This document shows, in pieces, positions 26,149 to 34,786 of a stretch of 64,000 bases of DNA. Source of the stretch: JAXHMB01 sp034521755 (GTDB taxonomy: Bacteria > Bacteroidota > Rhodothermia > Balneolales > Balneolaceae); contig JAXHMB010000004.1 of NCBI GenBank assembly GCA_034521755.1, positions 682,001 to 746,000 on the forward strand, read 5' to 3'. The position numbers and the translations under genes are program-made. Position 1 is the first letter of the stretch; each line of letters begins with the position of its first letter. The notes under the pieces were generated by a model that did no database searches, had not been told where the DNA came from, and was given only the letters and a program-made list of their open reading frames with translations.

Positions 26149-27342
26149 TCAGTTGAGTTCAGCTAAACCTTTATTCAGTCGACTCATGGCTTCTTGCAAG
26201 TCTTCCATTCCAGAAGCATAGCTCATGCGTACCCCATTGGGTTCTCCAAATGCATCGCCCGGCACAGCTGCCAGTCCGTGTGCTTCAATTAAATACATAC
26301 AGAGATCCGTGCTGCTTTCAATGGTGCTTCCATCAGAGGTGCTTTTGCCAAGGTAGTGAGAAATATCAGGGAATACATAAAATGCACCGGATGGTTTAAA
26401 GCATTTGACGCCTTCAATGCCTGACAATTCTTTTACGATATAATCCCGTCGTTTTTTAAACTGTTTGCGCATGTGATGCACATCGGACAAGTCTCCTTTG
26501 TAGGCAGCTTCACCGGCCTTTTGAGAAATAGAAGAAGGTGCTGAAGTCTCCTGGCTTTGAATCTTGGCTACGGCATCAGCGATGTTTTGCGGAGCGGCCA
26601 GATATCCCAACCGCCAGCCCGTCATGGCAAAACCTTTGGAAAATCCATTGATGAGTACGGTTCGGTCTTTCAGTTCCGGTGCTACATTTAAAATGCTGAC
26701 ATGCTCTCCGTCAAAAACGATGTATTCATAAATTTCGTCCGAGATAATGCAGACATCAGGATGTTTTTTGAGAACATCAGCAAGACCTTTTAGTTCATTC
26801 TTGGTATAGCAGGTACCGGTTGGATTTGAAGGAGAACATAAAATCACGGCTTTGGTATTATCTGTGATTGAGTCTTCCAGCTGTTGCGGGGTCATCTTAT
26901 AGTTTGACTCAAAAGAGGTTCGCACCGTAACCGGCGTACCACCTGCCAGCTTCACCATCTGCGGATAGGAAACCCAGTAAGGGGCCGGAATGATCACTTC
27001 ATCACCTTCGTCAACCAGGGCCAGCATGCTGAAGCCCAGCGACTGCTTGGCGCCGTTGCTGCACACAACTTGAGAGGGAGCATAATCCAGTCCGTTGTCT
27101 CGTTTTAACTTATTGGTGATAGCTTCGCGCAGTTCCGGCGTCCCGGTGTTCATGGTATACCCGTGGAAGCCGTTTTCAATGGCTTCAATAGCAGCTTGGC
27201 ACACGTGCTTGGGCGTCAGGAAGTCCGGTTCTCCGGCACTCAAAGAGATTACAGATTTCCCCTGACGAGAAAGCTCTTTGGCTTTTGCAGAAATTTTAAG
27301 CGTTTCGGATGGCGCCACCGATTGTGCACGTTTGGATATCAT
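26149..27342 (-). CDS. aspC: PLP-dependent class I aminotransferase, aspartate type
   Basis: Fold-type I aminotransferase of the AspAT I-gamma type that moves amino groups between aspartate (or aromatic/other amino acids) and 2-oxoglutarate. The cofactor-binding Lys lies in NGFSKGFAMTGWRLGY, the substrate-binding Arg near the C-terminus in GVRMSYA, and SNPTGTCY and DEIYEYIVFD mark the PLP pocket. About 397 residues from ATG 27342 (MISKRAQSV); a TTG two codons upstream is not needed. Exact substrate preference cannot be decided from sequence. Confidence 0.9.
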   Translation of the reverse strand: MISKRAQSVAPSETLKISAKAKELSRQGKSVISLSAGEPDFLTPKHVCQAAIEAIENGFHGYTMNTGTPELREAITNKLKRDNGLDYAPSQVVCSNGAKQSLGFSMLALVDEGDEVIIPAPYWVSYPQMVKLAGGTPVTVRTSFESNYKMTPQQLEDSITDNTKAVILCSPSNPTGTCYTKNELKGLADVLKKHPDVCIISDEIYEYIVFDGEHVSILNVAPELKDRTVLINGFSKGFAMTGWRLGYLAAPQNIADAVAKIQSQETSAPSSISQKAGEAAYKGDLSDVHHMRKQFKKRRDYIVKELSGIEGVKCFKPSGAFYVFPDISHYLGKSTSDGSTIESSTDLCMYLIEAHGLAAVPGDAFGEPNGVRMSYASGMEDLQEAMSRLNKGLAELN

Positions 27343-27421
27343 AAGCAAGTTGTTTTTGGAGTGCTGCTAACCGTGCCAAAAATAGTAAAAAAGGGCGTGC
27401 TATTCTATTACAGAATTAGTG

Positions 27422-27919
27422 CTATTCCTTATCCTTAAACTTTTCTCTTAATGCTTCTGCTACATGTCCCGGCACAAAAGAACTCAGGTCTCCATCCCAA
27501 TAGGCGACTTCTTTTACGAGTGAGGCTGAAATAAAAGTAAGCTGTTCATTGGGCATCAGGAAAATGGTGTCCACGTTGGGCGCCAGGCGGCGGTTGGTAA
27601 GTGCCATACGGAACTCATATTCAAAATCAGAAATCTGTCGTACACCCCGCACCAGAGTTTTGGCATTTTTACTCTTGGCAAAATCAACCAGCAACCCTGT
27701 GAACTGCTCAATTTCTACACGCTTGGCCCATTCTTTGCCTTCCAGACATTTACGTAATAGCTGTTCGCGTTCATCACCCGTAAAGACAGCATCCTTTCGT
27801 TTATTGACGGCAATAGTGGCAATTACAGTATCAAAAAGTTCGGTGGCACGTTCCAGGATATCCAGATGTCCATAAGTGATGGGATCGAAAGAGCCGGGAT
27901 ATAGAGCAGTAGTTTTCAT
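27422..27919 (-). CDS. coaD: Phosphopantetheine adenylyltransferase
   Basis: Fourth step of coenzyme A synthesis: adenylation of 4'-phosphopantetheine. The nucleotidyltransferase signature YPGSFDPITYGHLDIL (TxGH-type) opens the protein and the second motif ISASLVKEVA lies near the C-terminus. 165 residues from ATG 27919. It is 15 bp downstream of rsmD on the same strand, a very common pairing in bacteria. Confidence 0.96.
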   Translation of the reverse strand: MKTTALYPGSFDPITYGHLDILERATELFDTVIATIAVNKRKDAVFTGDEREQLLRKCLEGKEWAKRVEIEQFTGLLVDFAKSKNAKTLVRGVRQISDFEYEFRMALTNRRLAPNVDTIFLMPNEQLTFISASLVKEVAYWDGDLSSFVPGHVAEALREKFKDKE

Positions 27920-27934
27920 AAACAATAAATTAGG

Positions 27935-28486
27935 TTATTCGGTGTCTGTATCAGGCGAAAAGAAACTGACCGTGGTACGCCCGTACTCTTTTACTATAAT
28001 ACATTTTGGGTGATCTGTAAAATCATGATGTTTGTCATGCTCAAGGATAAGCCAACCACCAGATTGCAGCCAGCCATTTTCGAGGATAGTACTTACCATA
28101 TCTTCCATGTCGGGATAAGTGTAGGGGGGGTCACAAAAGATGAAATCGTAGGGAATGCCCGGTATGCTCAGAAATTCTTCAACTGTTGTGGAGGACATGC
28201 GAATCTGGTCGCTTACTTCAAACTCCTCTGCCTGTCGTTCAATATGTTGAATATTTTTGCGGTCGTGATCTACAAATAAAACACTCTCAGCCCCCCGGGA
28301 AATGGCTTCAAAACCAAGATTGCCTGATCCGGCAAAGAGGTCAAGCACTTTGGTATTGCGTATGTATTTTCGGGCATCAATAACAGAAAAAATCCCTTCC
28401 TTGGTACGGTCTGTAGTAGGACGCACATTCAGTGTATTGGGGATATCAATTTTTCGGCCTTTCAGCAGTCCGGTTATAATGCGCAT
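27935..28486 (-). CDS. rsmD: 16S rRNA (guanine966-N2)-methyltransferase
   Basis: SAM-dependent methylation of G966 in 16S rRNA. Starts with MRIITGLLKGRKI, continues with RPTTDRTKEGIFSVI, the SAM motif VLDLFAGSGNLGFEAISRGA, and the catalytic DPPY (about 123-126). 183 residues is a normal length. Forms a unit with coaD directly downstream. Confidence 0.95.
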   Translation of the reverse strand: MRIITGLLKGRKIDIPNTLNVRPTTDRTKEGIFSVIDARKYIRNTKVLDLFAGSGNLGFEAISRGAESVLFVDHDRKNIQHIERQAEEFEVSDQIRMSSTTVEEFLSIPGIPYDFIFCDPPYTYPDMEDMVSTILENGWLQSGGWLILEHDKHHDFTDHPKCIIVKEYGRTTVSFFSPDTDTE

Positions 28487-28632
28487 AGTGTTCTTTTTTG
28501 CTGATTAATTCTATCAGAAAGGTATAAGGTATAAGGTATGAAGGAATTAGGAAAACAAATTATATGTGTTTGTTTTTGTTTGTAGCGACTGCACAATTCT
28601 GCCTTATTAAGGGAGAATTGATATCAATATAC

Positions 28633-29490
28633 TTATCCGAGGGCCAATAGGATGGCAGGGTAGGCTTTTTCGAGGTTAAAGCTGTAGGTTTGTTCTTCTG
28701 CCTCAACCTGTATTTTTCGAAGGGTGTCCATTTTAATGACGGTTCCGGCATCGTCCCAAAAAGGTTCCAAAATTTCAATCACTTTATAGGCATCTTCGCC
28801 ATATACGTGAAATTCTTCATGTAGCCCTTTCATCCAGTTAAGTTGCCGGGTTTGCTGCAGCCACAGATAGGGCAGGTCTTCAATATCATCGTATTTGATA
28901 TAGGTGGCTCCACGCATTTTGCCTAAAATATAGGAGCACACAGAAATACACCCGTTAAAACAACAGATGGTCATAAATGAACCGCCTGCTTCGGTATGCT
29001 GCTCCCAACGGTCTCCCAGCTCAAACTCACTGATAAGATCAGTTGATGAAACAGAGGGAATAAGTTTTTTTAGCCCACGGAGTTCTTCTTCGTTGCGGAG
29101 CATCAGAAATTTATAATCTTGGTTGCTCAGTTTATACCAGGTAGGATGTATCTTTTTACGCTCCACGCCGTTCATCAAAATGTTGATGTGTGCTTCGCGC
29201 TCATCAGGGTTGTCATACACCAATTTGGGGACAGTAGTCCAGCACTCTTTGTAGGGCAGAGAGAGAATGCGAATTTGACCTACGCTATACTGCTCTTTGA
29301 GCTGAGCTATAGTCTGCTGAATACCCGGGAAATGGTCTTCATCTCCGTTAATAATGGCTTGCGTGACTTCGAAGTTAAAGTCGAAGCAACCAATTCGGGC
29401 CAGTTTCTTTGAGTCCTGCTTATCATTTACAGCATAAAAAAGCTGGTTGCCAAAGAAACAAAGCCCTAAACCGGAATGTGATTGCTCCAT
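28633..29490 (-). CDS. DUF3822-like protein of unknown function
   Basis: 285-residue soluble protein from ATG 29490 (MEQSHSGLG); a TTG six codons upstream would overlap the preceding gene. Its general form (actin-like fold pattern, short beta strands followed by helices, e.g. LGLCFFGNQLFYAV and a second half starting near FMTICCFNGCIS) and its position beside rsmD-coaD recall the DUF3822 family of Bacteroidota. The match is by gene order and impression, not by a diagnostic motif. No catalytic residues can be named. It starts about 8 bp after the stop of the upstream gene, so the two are likely co-translated. Confidence 0.6.
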   Translation of the reverse strand: MEQSHSGLGLCFFGNQLFYAVNDKQDSKKLARIGCFDFNFEVTQAIINGDEDHFPGIQQTIAQLKEQYSVGQIRILSLPYKECWTTVPKLVYDNPDEREAHINILMNGVERKKIHPTWYKLSNQDYKFLMLRNEEELRGLKKLIPSVSSTDLISEFELGDRWEQHTEAGGSFMTICCFNGCISVCSYILGKMRGATYIKYDDIEDLPYLWLQQTRQLNWMKGLHEEFHVYGEDAYKVIEILEPFWDDAGTVIKMDTLRKIQVEAEEQTYSFNLEKAYPAILLALG

Positions 29491-29498
29491 GTTGCCAT

Positions 29499-29975
29499 TT
29501 ATTCCCAAGTAGCTGCGTTAAGAAGCGTGGTTTTTTCAAGAGACCCAATTTTATCATCACTGTCAGGATCTTCAAGCAGGTACAAAGGTGGCCGGGATGA
29601 ATCATTTAATGCATACTGAAATTTCTTATGCGGAGGCCGCGGTGAATAAATGAGTGAATCAGGATTATAAACATCCGGAGCCATAGGTTTAAACAGAGAG
29701 TCACCGTTAGCTATCATTAGGGAGTCTGATTTTAAGAATGAAACCAGGCTGTCCAGACCGCCCTCTGTTTGAGGGAAATCGCCTTTGGTCTGCTTGTATT
29801 GCTGTAGGGCATCACGCACGTTTTCCATATTGTGACGCACGCGTTCGGTCATTGCTTGTTGTTCTAACACTTTTTGGTATGGGCCTACAATAGAATCATA
29901 CAACCAGTAGAAAAGCCCTAAAATAATAACACCTAATACGATGCTTAAAATTTGGTTACGTTTTTCAACAGTCAT
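29499..29975 (-). CDS. Membrane-anchored GspG-like protein without prepilin leader
   Basis: 158 residues with one N-terminal membrane helix (about 8-26), a short coiled stretch and an exported domain. The motif ALQQYKQTKGDFPQTEGGLDSLVSF (in short: ALxxYKxxxGxFPxTExGLxxLV) strongly resembles the conserved part of major pseudopilins of type II secretion (GspG). A prepilin peptidase site (G-F-T-x-x-E) is absent and the helix is a plain signal anchor. No other secretion genes are near. It may be an unrelated use of the fold in the periplasm. It immediately precedes the DUF3822-like gene. Confidence 0.65.
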   Translation of the reverse strand: MTVEKRNQILSIVLGVIILGLFYWLYDSIVGPYQKVLEQQAMTERVRHNMENVRDALQQYKQTKGDFPQTEGGLDSLVSFLKSDSLMIANGDSLFKPMAPDVYNPDSLIYSPRPPHKKFQYALNDSSRPPLYLLEDPDSDDKIGSLEKTTLLNAATWE

Positions 29976-30122
29976 GTTGCTTTATTATTGAATTAAAATG
30001 GTTAAGCAAAAATTGGACTTTGAAAATACATGCCGACCTGTTGATATGCAACTCCAAGTCCCGATTGAAGCTAAACGTATCAAAATTTAATATTTAATCA
30101 ATAATGTAAATATAAATAAAGC

Positions 30123-30788
30123 TTATTCGTTTTTTGGAGTGAGCAGATAAACTTTTTCATCAAGAAAGTCTTTAAGCCCTCGCTGTTTAAACTTTGATAA
30201 TTGATCTAGCATTGGTTGCCGGTGGAGTAATTTTATTAAAAATTGTTCGCCATATAACCTTTCCAATTCTTCTTTAAAAACAGCAAAAGGAGGCCCGCTC
30301 ATTGTTTCCTGAGGATATTCAAAACAGTTCAAAAACATGCGAGTGGTTGATGAACAAAGTTCCTTGATAGTTGCCGCATACGGTTTTCGCTTTTGAGGAG
30401 GCAGTGCGATAAGTGCAGCTTTATCATAAATCGCATCAATTTTTGGCAAAAAAGAAGGCTGCATGGTAAGAAAATCACCCAGCCATAACTGGATGTCATC
30501 AGATTTAAAAACCTTAAAATGTCCTTTTGTATGCTTTGTAAAGTTCAGATTAAGTGCACTTCTTAGTTCTGTAACAGCTTTTTCTGAAACTTCAACTCCA
30601 ATTACTTTAAATCCTTTGTTTAAAAGCCATTGAATATCCATTGATTTTCCGCAAAGCGGAACCAGAATGGTATCATCTTGTTTGAGCTGTAATTCATCCA
30701 GGTATTGAACTAATGGTGGGTACACCTGATCCATATGCCAGCCTGTTTTATCTTTTTGCCAGCGTGCCTTCCAGTAGCTAATTTCCAT
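30123..30788 (-). CDS. Thiopurine S-methyltransferase family protein
   Basis: SAM-dependent methyltransferase of the TPMT family. The opening YWKARWQKDKTGWH, the SAM-binding VPLCGKSMDIQWLLNKGFKVIGVE and the later IYDKAALIALPP are family hallmarks. 221 residues from ATG 30788. Bacterial members methylate thiols and in some cases selenium or tellurium compounds; the substrate is not known here. It stands alone, followed by a 150-bp spacer. Confidence 0.9.
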   Translation of the reverse strand: MEISYWKARWQKDKTGWHMDQVYPPLVQYLDELQLKQDDTILVPLCGKSMDIQWLLNKGFKVIGVEVSEKAVTELRSALNLNFTKHTKGHFKVFKSDDIQLWLGDFLTMQPSFLPKIDAIYDKAALIALPPQKRKPYAATIKELCSSTTRMFLNCFEYPQETMSGPPFAVFKEELERLYGEQFLIKLLHRQPMLDQLSKFKQRGLKDFLDEKVYLLTPKNE

Positions 30789-30858
30789 TTGCAACAATCA
30801 TTCAGTGTTTTTGGTGAGTAGTATATTAGCAATCCAAAATAAATAAGTGGTGATCAGT

Positions 30859-31132
30859 ATGGAGCTAGATATTCAATTTACAGAGATAATAAAAGTGATT
30901 TATTTAATCTTTTTGGGAGCCGGTACCATCATCTTTAAGAACAGAGAAGAAAGCGTAGAGGCAGTAAGCATCGCTGCTTCGATACTATATTGGAATTGCA
31001 GCTGCACTAAATAAGTTTGCCATAGCAATAGTGTTAACCATAGTTGTGATTCTTATTTTGATGGCCCTTGGTCATTTGGAAGGCTGGATCACGAAACTGC
31101 GTGAGCCAATGGTATATAGCGAGAAAGAATAA
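30859..31132 (+). pseudogene. MgtC/SapB family remnant, truncated and frameshifted
   Basis: A short hydrophobic reading frame from ATG 30859 contains FLGAGTIIFKNREESVEAVSIAAS, the core MgtC pattern (GFLGAGTI...TTAAS). It is then thrown out of frame near 31000. The next frame continues with GIAAALNKFAIAIVLTIVVI and LEGWITKL to a stop at 31130-31132, matching the last MgtC helices. The N-terminal two to three helices of a normal MgtC (about 140-230 residues) are missing. So this is both truncated and shifted by one extra base. It lies just upstream of the MATE gene. Confidence 0.75.
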
Positions 31133-31151
31133 TTTTAAAGATCTTTAAAGG

Positions 31152-32466
31152 TTGAATAAAAAAGTACTTCGGCTGGCAATCCCCAACATTATCAGCAATC
31201 TGTCGGTGCCTCTTCTGGGCGCTGTAGACACAGCGCTCGTAGGTCATCTTGAAGAAGTCTTTTATCTGGGTGCACTGGCAGTTGGCAGCATGATATTCAA
31301 TTTTATATTCTGGGGATTTGGCTTTCTTCGAATGGGCACAACCGGACTTACGGCACAGTCTTTTGGAGAAGAGAACAAAACAGAAAGCGTAATGATATTG
31401 GCCCGCGCTATGGGTGTGGCCGCTCTTTTTGGATTTATTATTATTGCACTTCAATATGTGTTGGCCGATCTCAGTTTTTTATTGATCGATGCTTCACCAG
31501 AAGTTGAACGATACACGCGTATTTATTTTCATATCAGAATTTACACCGCGCCTGCAACGCTGGGTCTTTATGCTATCAACGGCTGGTTTCTCGGGATGCA
31601 AAATGCGCGCTACCCAATGTATGTCACGGTGTTTTTAAATCTGCTCAACGTAGCGTTAGACTTTTGGTTCATTTATGGGGCCGGCATGCATGTTGATGGT
31701 GTAGCAATAGGAACACTTATTGCCCGGTATGCCGGTTTTGCCTTGGCTGTAACACTATTATTGGTAAAATACCGCGACTGGCTTAGTGAATATGTGCATC
31801 AAAAGCTGTTGGAACTGGAGCCTATCAAGAAGTTTTTTACAGTAAACCGCGATATTTTTATCCGCACCTTATGCCTGATTTTCACCTTCTCTTTCTTCAC
31901 GGCTAAGTCGGCTACTTTCGGAGATGTGATTTTGGCTGCCAACACTATCCTTCTTCAAATGTGGATGATTGTTTCTTATGGCATAGACGGCTTTGCTTTT
32001 GCAGCTGAAAGCCTGATTGGCAAATACACCGGTTCGCGCAAGCAGAAAAAAATTAATGAAGCCGTGAAGTATTGTTTTTATTGGGGTATCGGTATTGGGC
32101 TTGCCGCATCACTGACCTATGCCATTTTTGAGATGCCCATTTTGAGAATATTTACCGACCAGCAGCCGGTTATTGAAGCAGCAGTATTGGTATTTGGATG
32201 GACGATAGCGGGGCCGGCCGTGAGCAGTTTTTGTTATATATGGGATGGCATTTTTATTGGAGCTACTGCTACGGTGCCGATGGGGAGCTTCTATGATTAT
32301 AGCTACCGTTTTAGTTTTCTTGCCGACCTATTTTTTATCAGTACCCTATTTAGATAATCATGCTATATGGCTGGCCATGGTCTTGTTTATGGTTGCACGT
32401 GGTGTTACGCTTTCGTTCTTTGCTCCCAAACATATTTTTGCCGGCATCAAGTCAATGTCACAATAA
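31152..32466 (+). pseudogene. MATE family (DinF-like) efflux transporter, frameshifted
   Basis: Multidrug/toxin extrusion antiporter with about twelve membrane helices. The first frame (TTG 31152, MNKKVLRLAIPNIISNL) runs through AVDTALVGHL and up to WDGIFIGATATVPM, then goes out of frame. The last two helices continue in the +1 frame (SMIIATVLVFLPTYFL ... FAPKHIFAGIKS) to a stop at 32464-32466. Removing one G from GGGG at about 32281-32284 restores VPMGASMIIATV and a protein of about 437 residues, the normal size. Probably functional in the organism if the extra G is an error. Confidence 0.85.
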
Positions 32467-32476
32467 CTCATTAATT

Positions 32477-32986
32477 ATGAAGCATATTTTACTATTAAGA
32501 CATGCAAAGTCATCACATGAAGATTCCAGTCTGGATGACTTCGATCGGCCGCTGGCAAATCGCGGACTTAAAGATGCACCGATGATGGGAACCTTTGTAA
32601 AAAATACCGGGTACGTTCCCGATCTGATTATTTCTTCTCCCGCCAAGCGAGCCATGCAAACAGCTGAGCTTTTTGCTGATGCATCAGGAACCGGTAAAGC
32701 AGATATTAAATGGAATGAAGACTTTTATTATGGTTCCAGCTATGACTATCTGGAAGAAATACAGCAGTGTGCTGAAGGTTTGGATTGTATTATGCTGGTA
32801 GGGCATAATCCAAAAATGGAAGAAACAGTGAGCCTGCTTTGCAGTGATCAGCGGAGCTATATTGCGCGGATGCCTACTGCGGCGTTGGTTTGTTTTGAAC
32901 ATCCCGCTGTACAATGGGAACAGGTGAAAGAAGGAACGGCGCGTATTAAGTGGATGATGATTCCCAGGCTTTTAAAGAACAATTAG
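32477..32986 (+). CDS. SixA-like histidine phosphatase
   Basis: Histidine-phosphatase (phosphoglycerate-mutase-like) superfamily. The catalytic RHG-type motif is LRHAKSS near the N-terminus, with a second His in VGHNP and Arg in SSPAKRAMQTAE. The 169-residue single domain resembles SixA, which removes phosphate from His of phosphotransfer proteins. ATG at 32477 begins MKHILLLRHAK. It follows the MATE gene by about 10 bp and its stop overlaps the convergent SulP gene stop. Confidence 0.88.
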   Translation: MKHILLLRHAKSSHEDSSLDDFDRPLANRGLKDAPMMGTFVKNTGYVPDLIISSPAKRAMQTAELFADASGTGKADIKWNEDFYYGSSYDYLEEIQQCAEGLDCIMLVGHNPKMEETVSLLCSDQRSYIARMPTAALVCFEHPAVQWEQVKEGTARIKWMMIPRLLKNN

Positions 32987-34716
32987 TCGCTGATTTCATC
33001 ATAGCGTTCAGAACGTTGTCCATCATCTTCAGCATCCATCTGTTCTAAAATGTACTCAACTGCTTCGTGTGGGTTTTGCCAATAATGGTTTTCTCCTAAG
33101 TATTCCCTAAGCCCGGCATTTTTGATAACATCCCGAACCGGACCTTTAAGTCCTGTCAGGTACAGTTCCATGTCCCATTTTTCCAGGGTTTTTATGATAG
33201 ATTTAAGAGAGTCGGTTGCCGTAGTATCCAGCATATTAATACTGCTGCCGTCAATAATTACAAAGCGGGTATTTTTACTTTGTTCTTCACTTCTTTCAAT
33301 AATAAAATCACGAAAAAATTCTGCGTTGATAAAAGAAAAAGAAGCATCAACACGAAGAAGCAATAAGCCATTGATACGCTGGGCTTCGGGGTTTCTTTTA
33401 ATGTTCTTAAAGACTCTTGTCCCGGGGATGATGCCAAGCTCGGCAACGGCAGGACGGCTGTACTTATAAAGCATGGTGAGCATGGAAGCCCCAATGCCGA
33501 GCAGGATACCTTCCTGAATACCTATAAGCAGCGTGCAAATAAAAGTGAAAGCTGCAATAAAGCCATCACTTTTCTTTGCCTTAAACAGGAATTTAATTTC
33601 CTCCAGGTCAATGAGCCCAAAAACAACGACAATGATAATAGCTGCCAGCACCGGCATGGGCAGGTAGTAGAATAAGGGCGTTAGAAAAAGAAGCGTCAGT
33701 ACAATAATTGTAGCTGTAACAAAATTTGCAGCAGGTGTTTTAACGCCGGCTTGTTCGGCAGCTGCTGAACGCGAAAAACTGCCGGATACCGGGAGTGCGT
33801 TAAATATACTGCCCATAAAGTTGGAGGCGCCAATAGCCACCAATTCATGATTAGAGTCAACAAGGTAATTATGTCTTTTGGCAAAAGTCTTTCCCAACGA
33901 AGCAATACTCATAAACTGAACCAGCGCCAGTGTCAAGGCAGTGGGCAGCAGCCGGCGAAGGTTTTCGGTACTGAGGCTGGGCAATGTAATGTCAGGCAGT
34001 CCCTTCGGGATAGTTCCCAATATTTTAACAGTTTTTCCATCAAGCCCCAGAGACCAGGATACCAAGATACCCAGTGCAAGAACCAAGGCTGAAGCCGGTA
34101 GTTTGGGTACCGTGTATCTTAGTATTATCAACAGAAAGATTGCAGCAAGCCCCCAGCTAAATGTGTACAAGTGAATCTGATCTAAGTTTTGCAGTGCTTC
34201 TTGTATGATCAGCGCCACATATTGTGTATCAGCGAGATTGGTACCGAGTAAATTATTCGCTTGAGAAAAAGCGATAATGATGGGAGCTGCCATGGTAAAC
34301 CCTGCGATCACAGGGCGTGAAAAGAAGTTGAACAGGGCGCCCAGCCGAAAGGTACCCATCAGTAGCTGTAAGATGCCCGTCATAAGTGTAAGCAGCAGTA
34401 CCAGTCCTACAAACTCTGAAGATGAAGAGGCAGCCAGAGCACTTACCCCTGCTCCTACAATAAGCATGTCTACGGCAACCGGCCCAACAGATAAATGGTT
34501 AGAGGTTCCAAAAAAGGGATAGGTTAGAAGGGGAATAACTCCGGCATATAAACCATAAATGGGGGGCATTCCTGCAATTACGGCATACGCCATACCCTGA
34601 GGGATGAGCATGATGCCGGTCGTCAAACCTGCTTTTAAATCTCCAAACAGCTCATCCCGACCGTAGTCATAAACCCAATCAGTAATTTTAAATGTTTTTT
34701 CGAGCCAGTGTCTCAT
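32983..34716 (-). CDS. SulP family anion transporter with STAS domain
   Basis: SLC26/SulP-type secondary transporter for sulfate, bicarbonate or other anions. The membrane domain holds the SulP signature around LTTGIMLIPQGMAYAVIAGMPPIYGLYAG with about 12-14 helices. A cytoplasmic STAS domain occupies about 430-560, including the DGSSINMLDTTATDSL phosphorylation-site-like region. ATG at 34716 (MRHWLEKTF) is preferred over a TTG 16 codons upstream. 577 residues is typical. The substrate cannot be deduced. Confidence 0.9.
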   Translation of the reverse strand: MRHWLEKTFKITDWVYDYGRDELFGDLKAGLTTGIMLIPQGMAYAVIAGMPPIYGLYAGVIPLLTYPFFGTSNHLSVGPVAVDMLIVGAGVSALAASSSSEFVGLVLLLTLMTGILQLLMGTFRLGALFNFFSRPVIAGFTMAAPIIIAFSQANNLLGTNLADTQYVALIIQEALQNLDQIHLYTFSWGLAAIFLLIILRYTVPKLPASALVLALGILVSWSLGLDGKTVKILGTIPKGLPDITLPSLSTENLRRLLPTALTLALVQFMSIASLGKTFAKRHNYLVDSNHELVAIGASNFMGSIFNALPVSGSFSRSAAAEQAGVKTPAANFVTATIIVLTLLFLTPLFYYLPMPVLAAIIIVVVFGLIDLEEIKFLFKAKKSDGFIAAFTFICTLLIGIQEGILLGIGASMLTMLYKYSRPAVAELGIIPGTRVFKNIKRNPEAQRINGLLLLRVDASFSFINAEFFRDFIIERSEEQSKNTRFVIIDGSSINMLDTTATDSLKSIIKTLEKWDMELYLTGLKGPVRDVIKNAGLREYLGENHYWQNPHEAVEYILEQMDAEDDGQRSERYDEISD

Positions 34717-34786
34717 GGTTAAAAAGTCCAGATCATTGGAATGAATATAGTGGCTAAAATCCAAAAAAGGATATTAAGAGGTAATC

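Noticed and set aside
28515..28540. Short tandem ATAAGGT repeat upstream of rsmD
   Set aside because: Only two to three imperfect units; likely chance in an AT-rich spacer.
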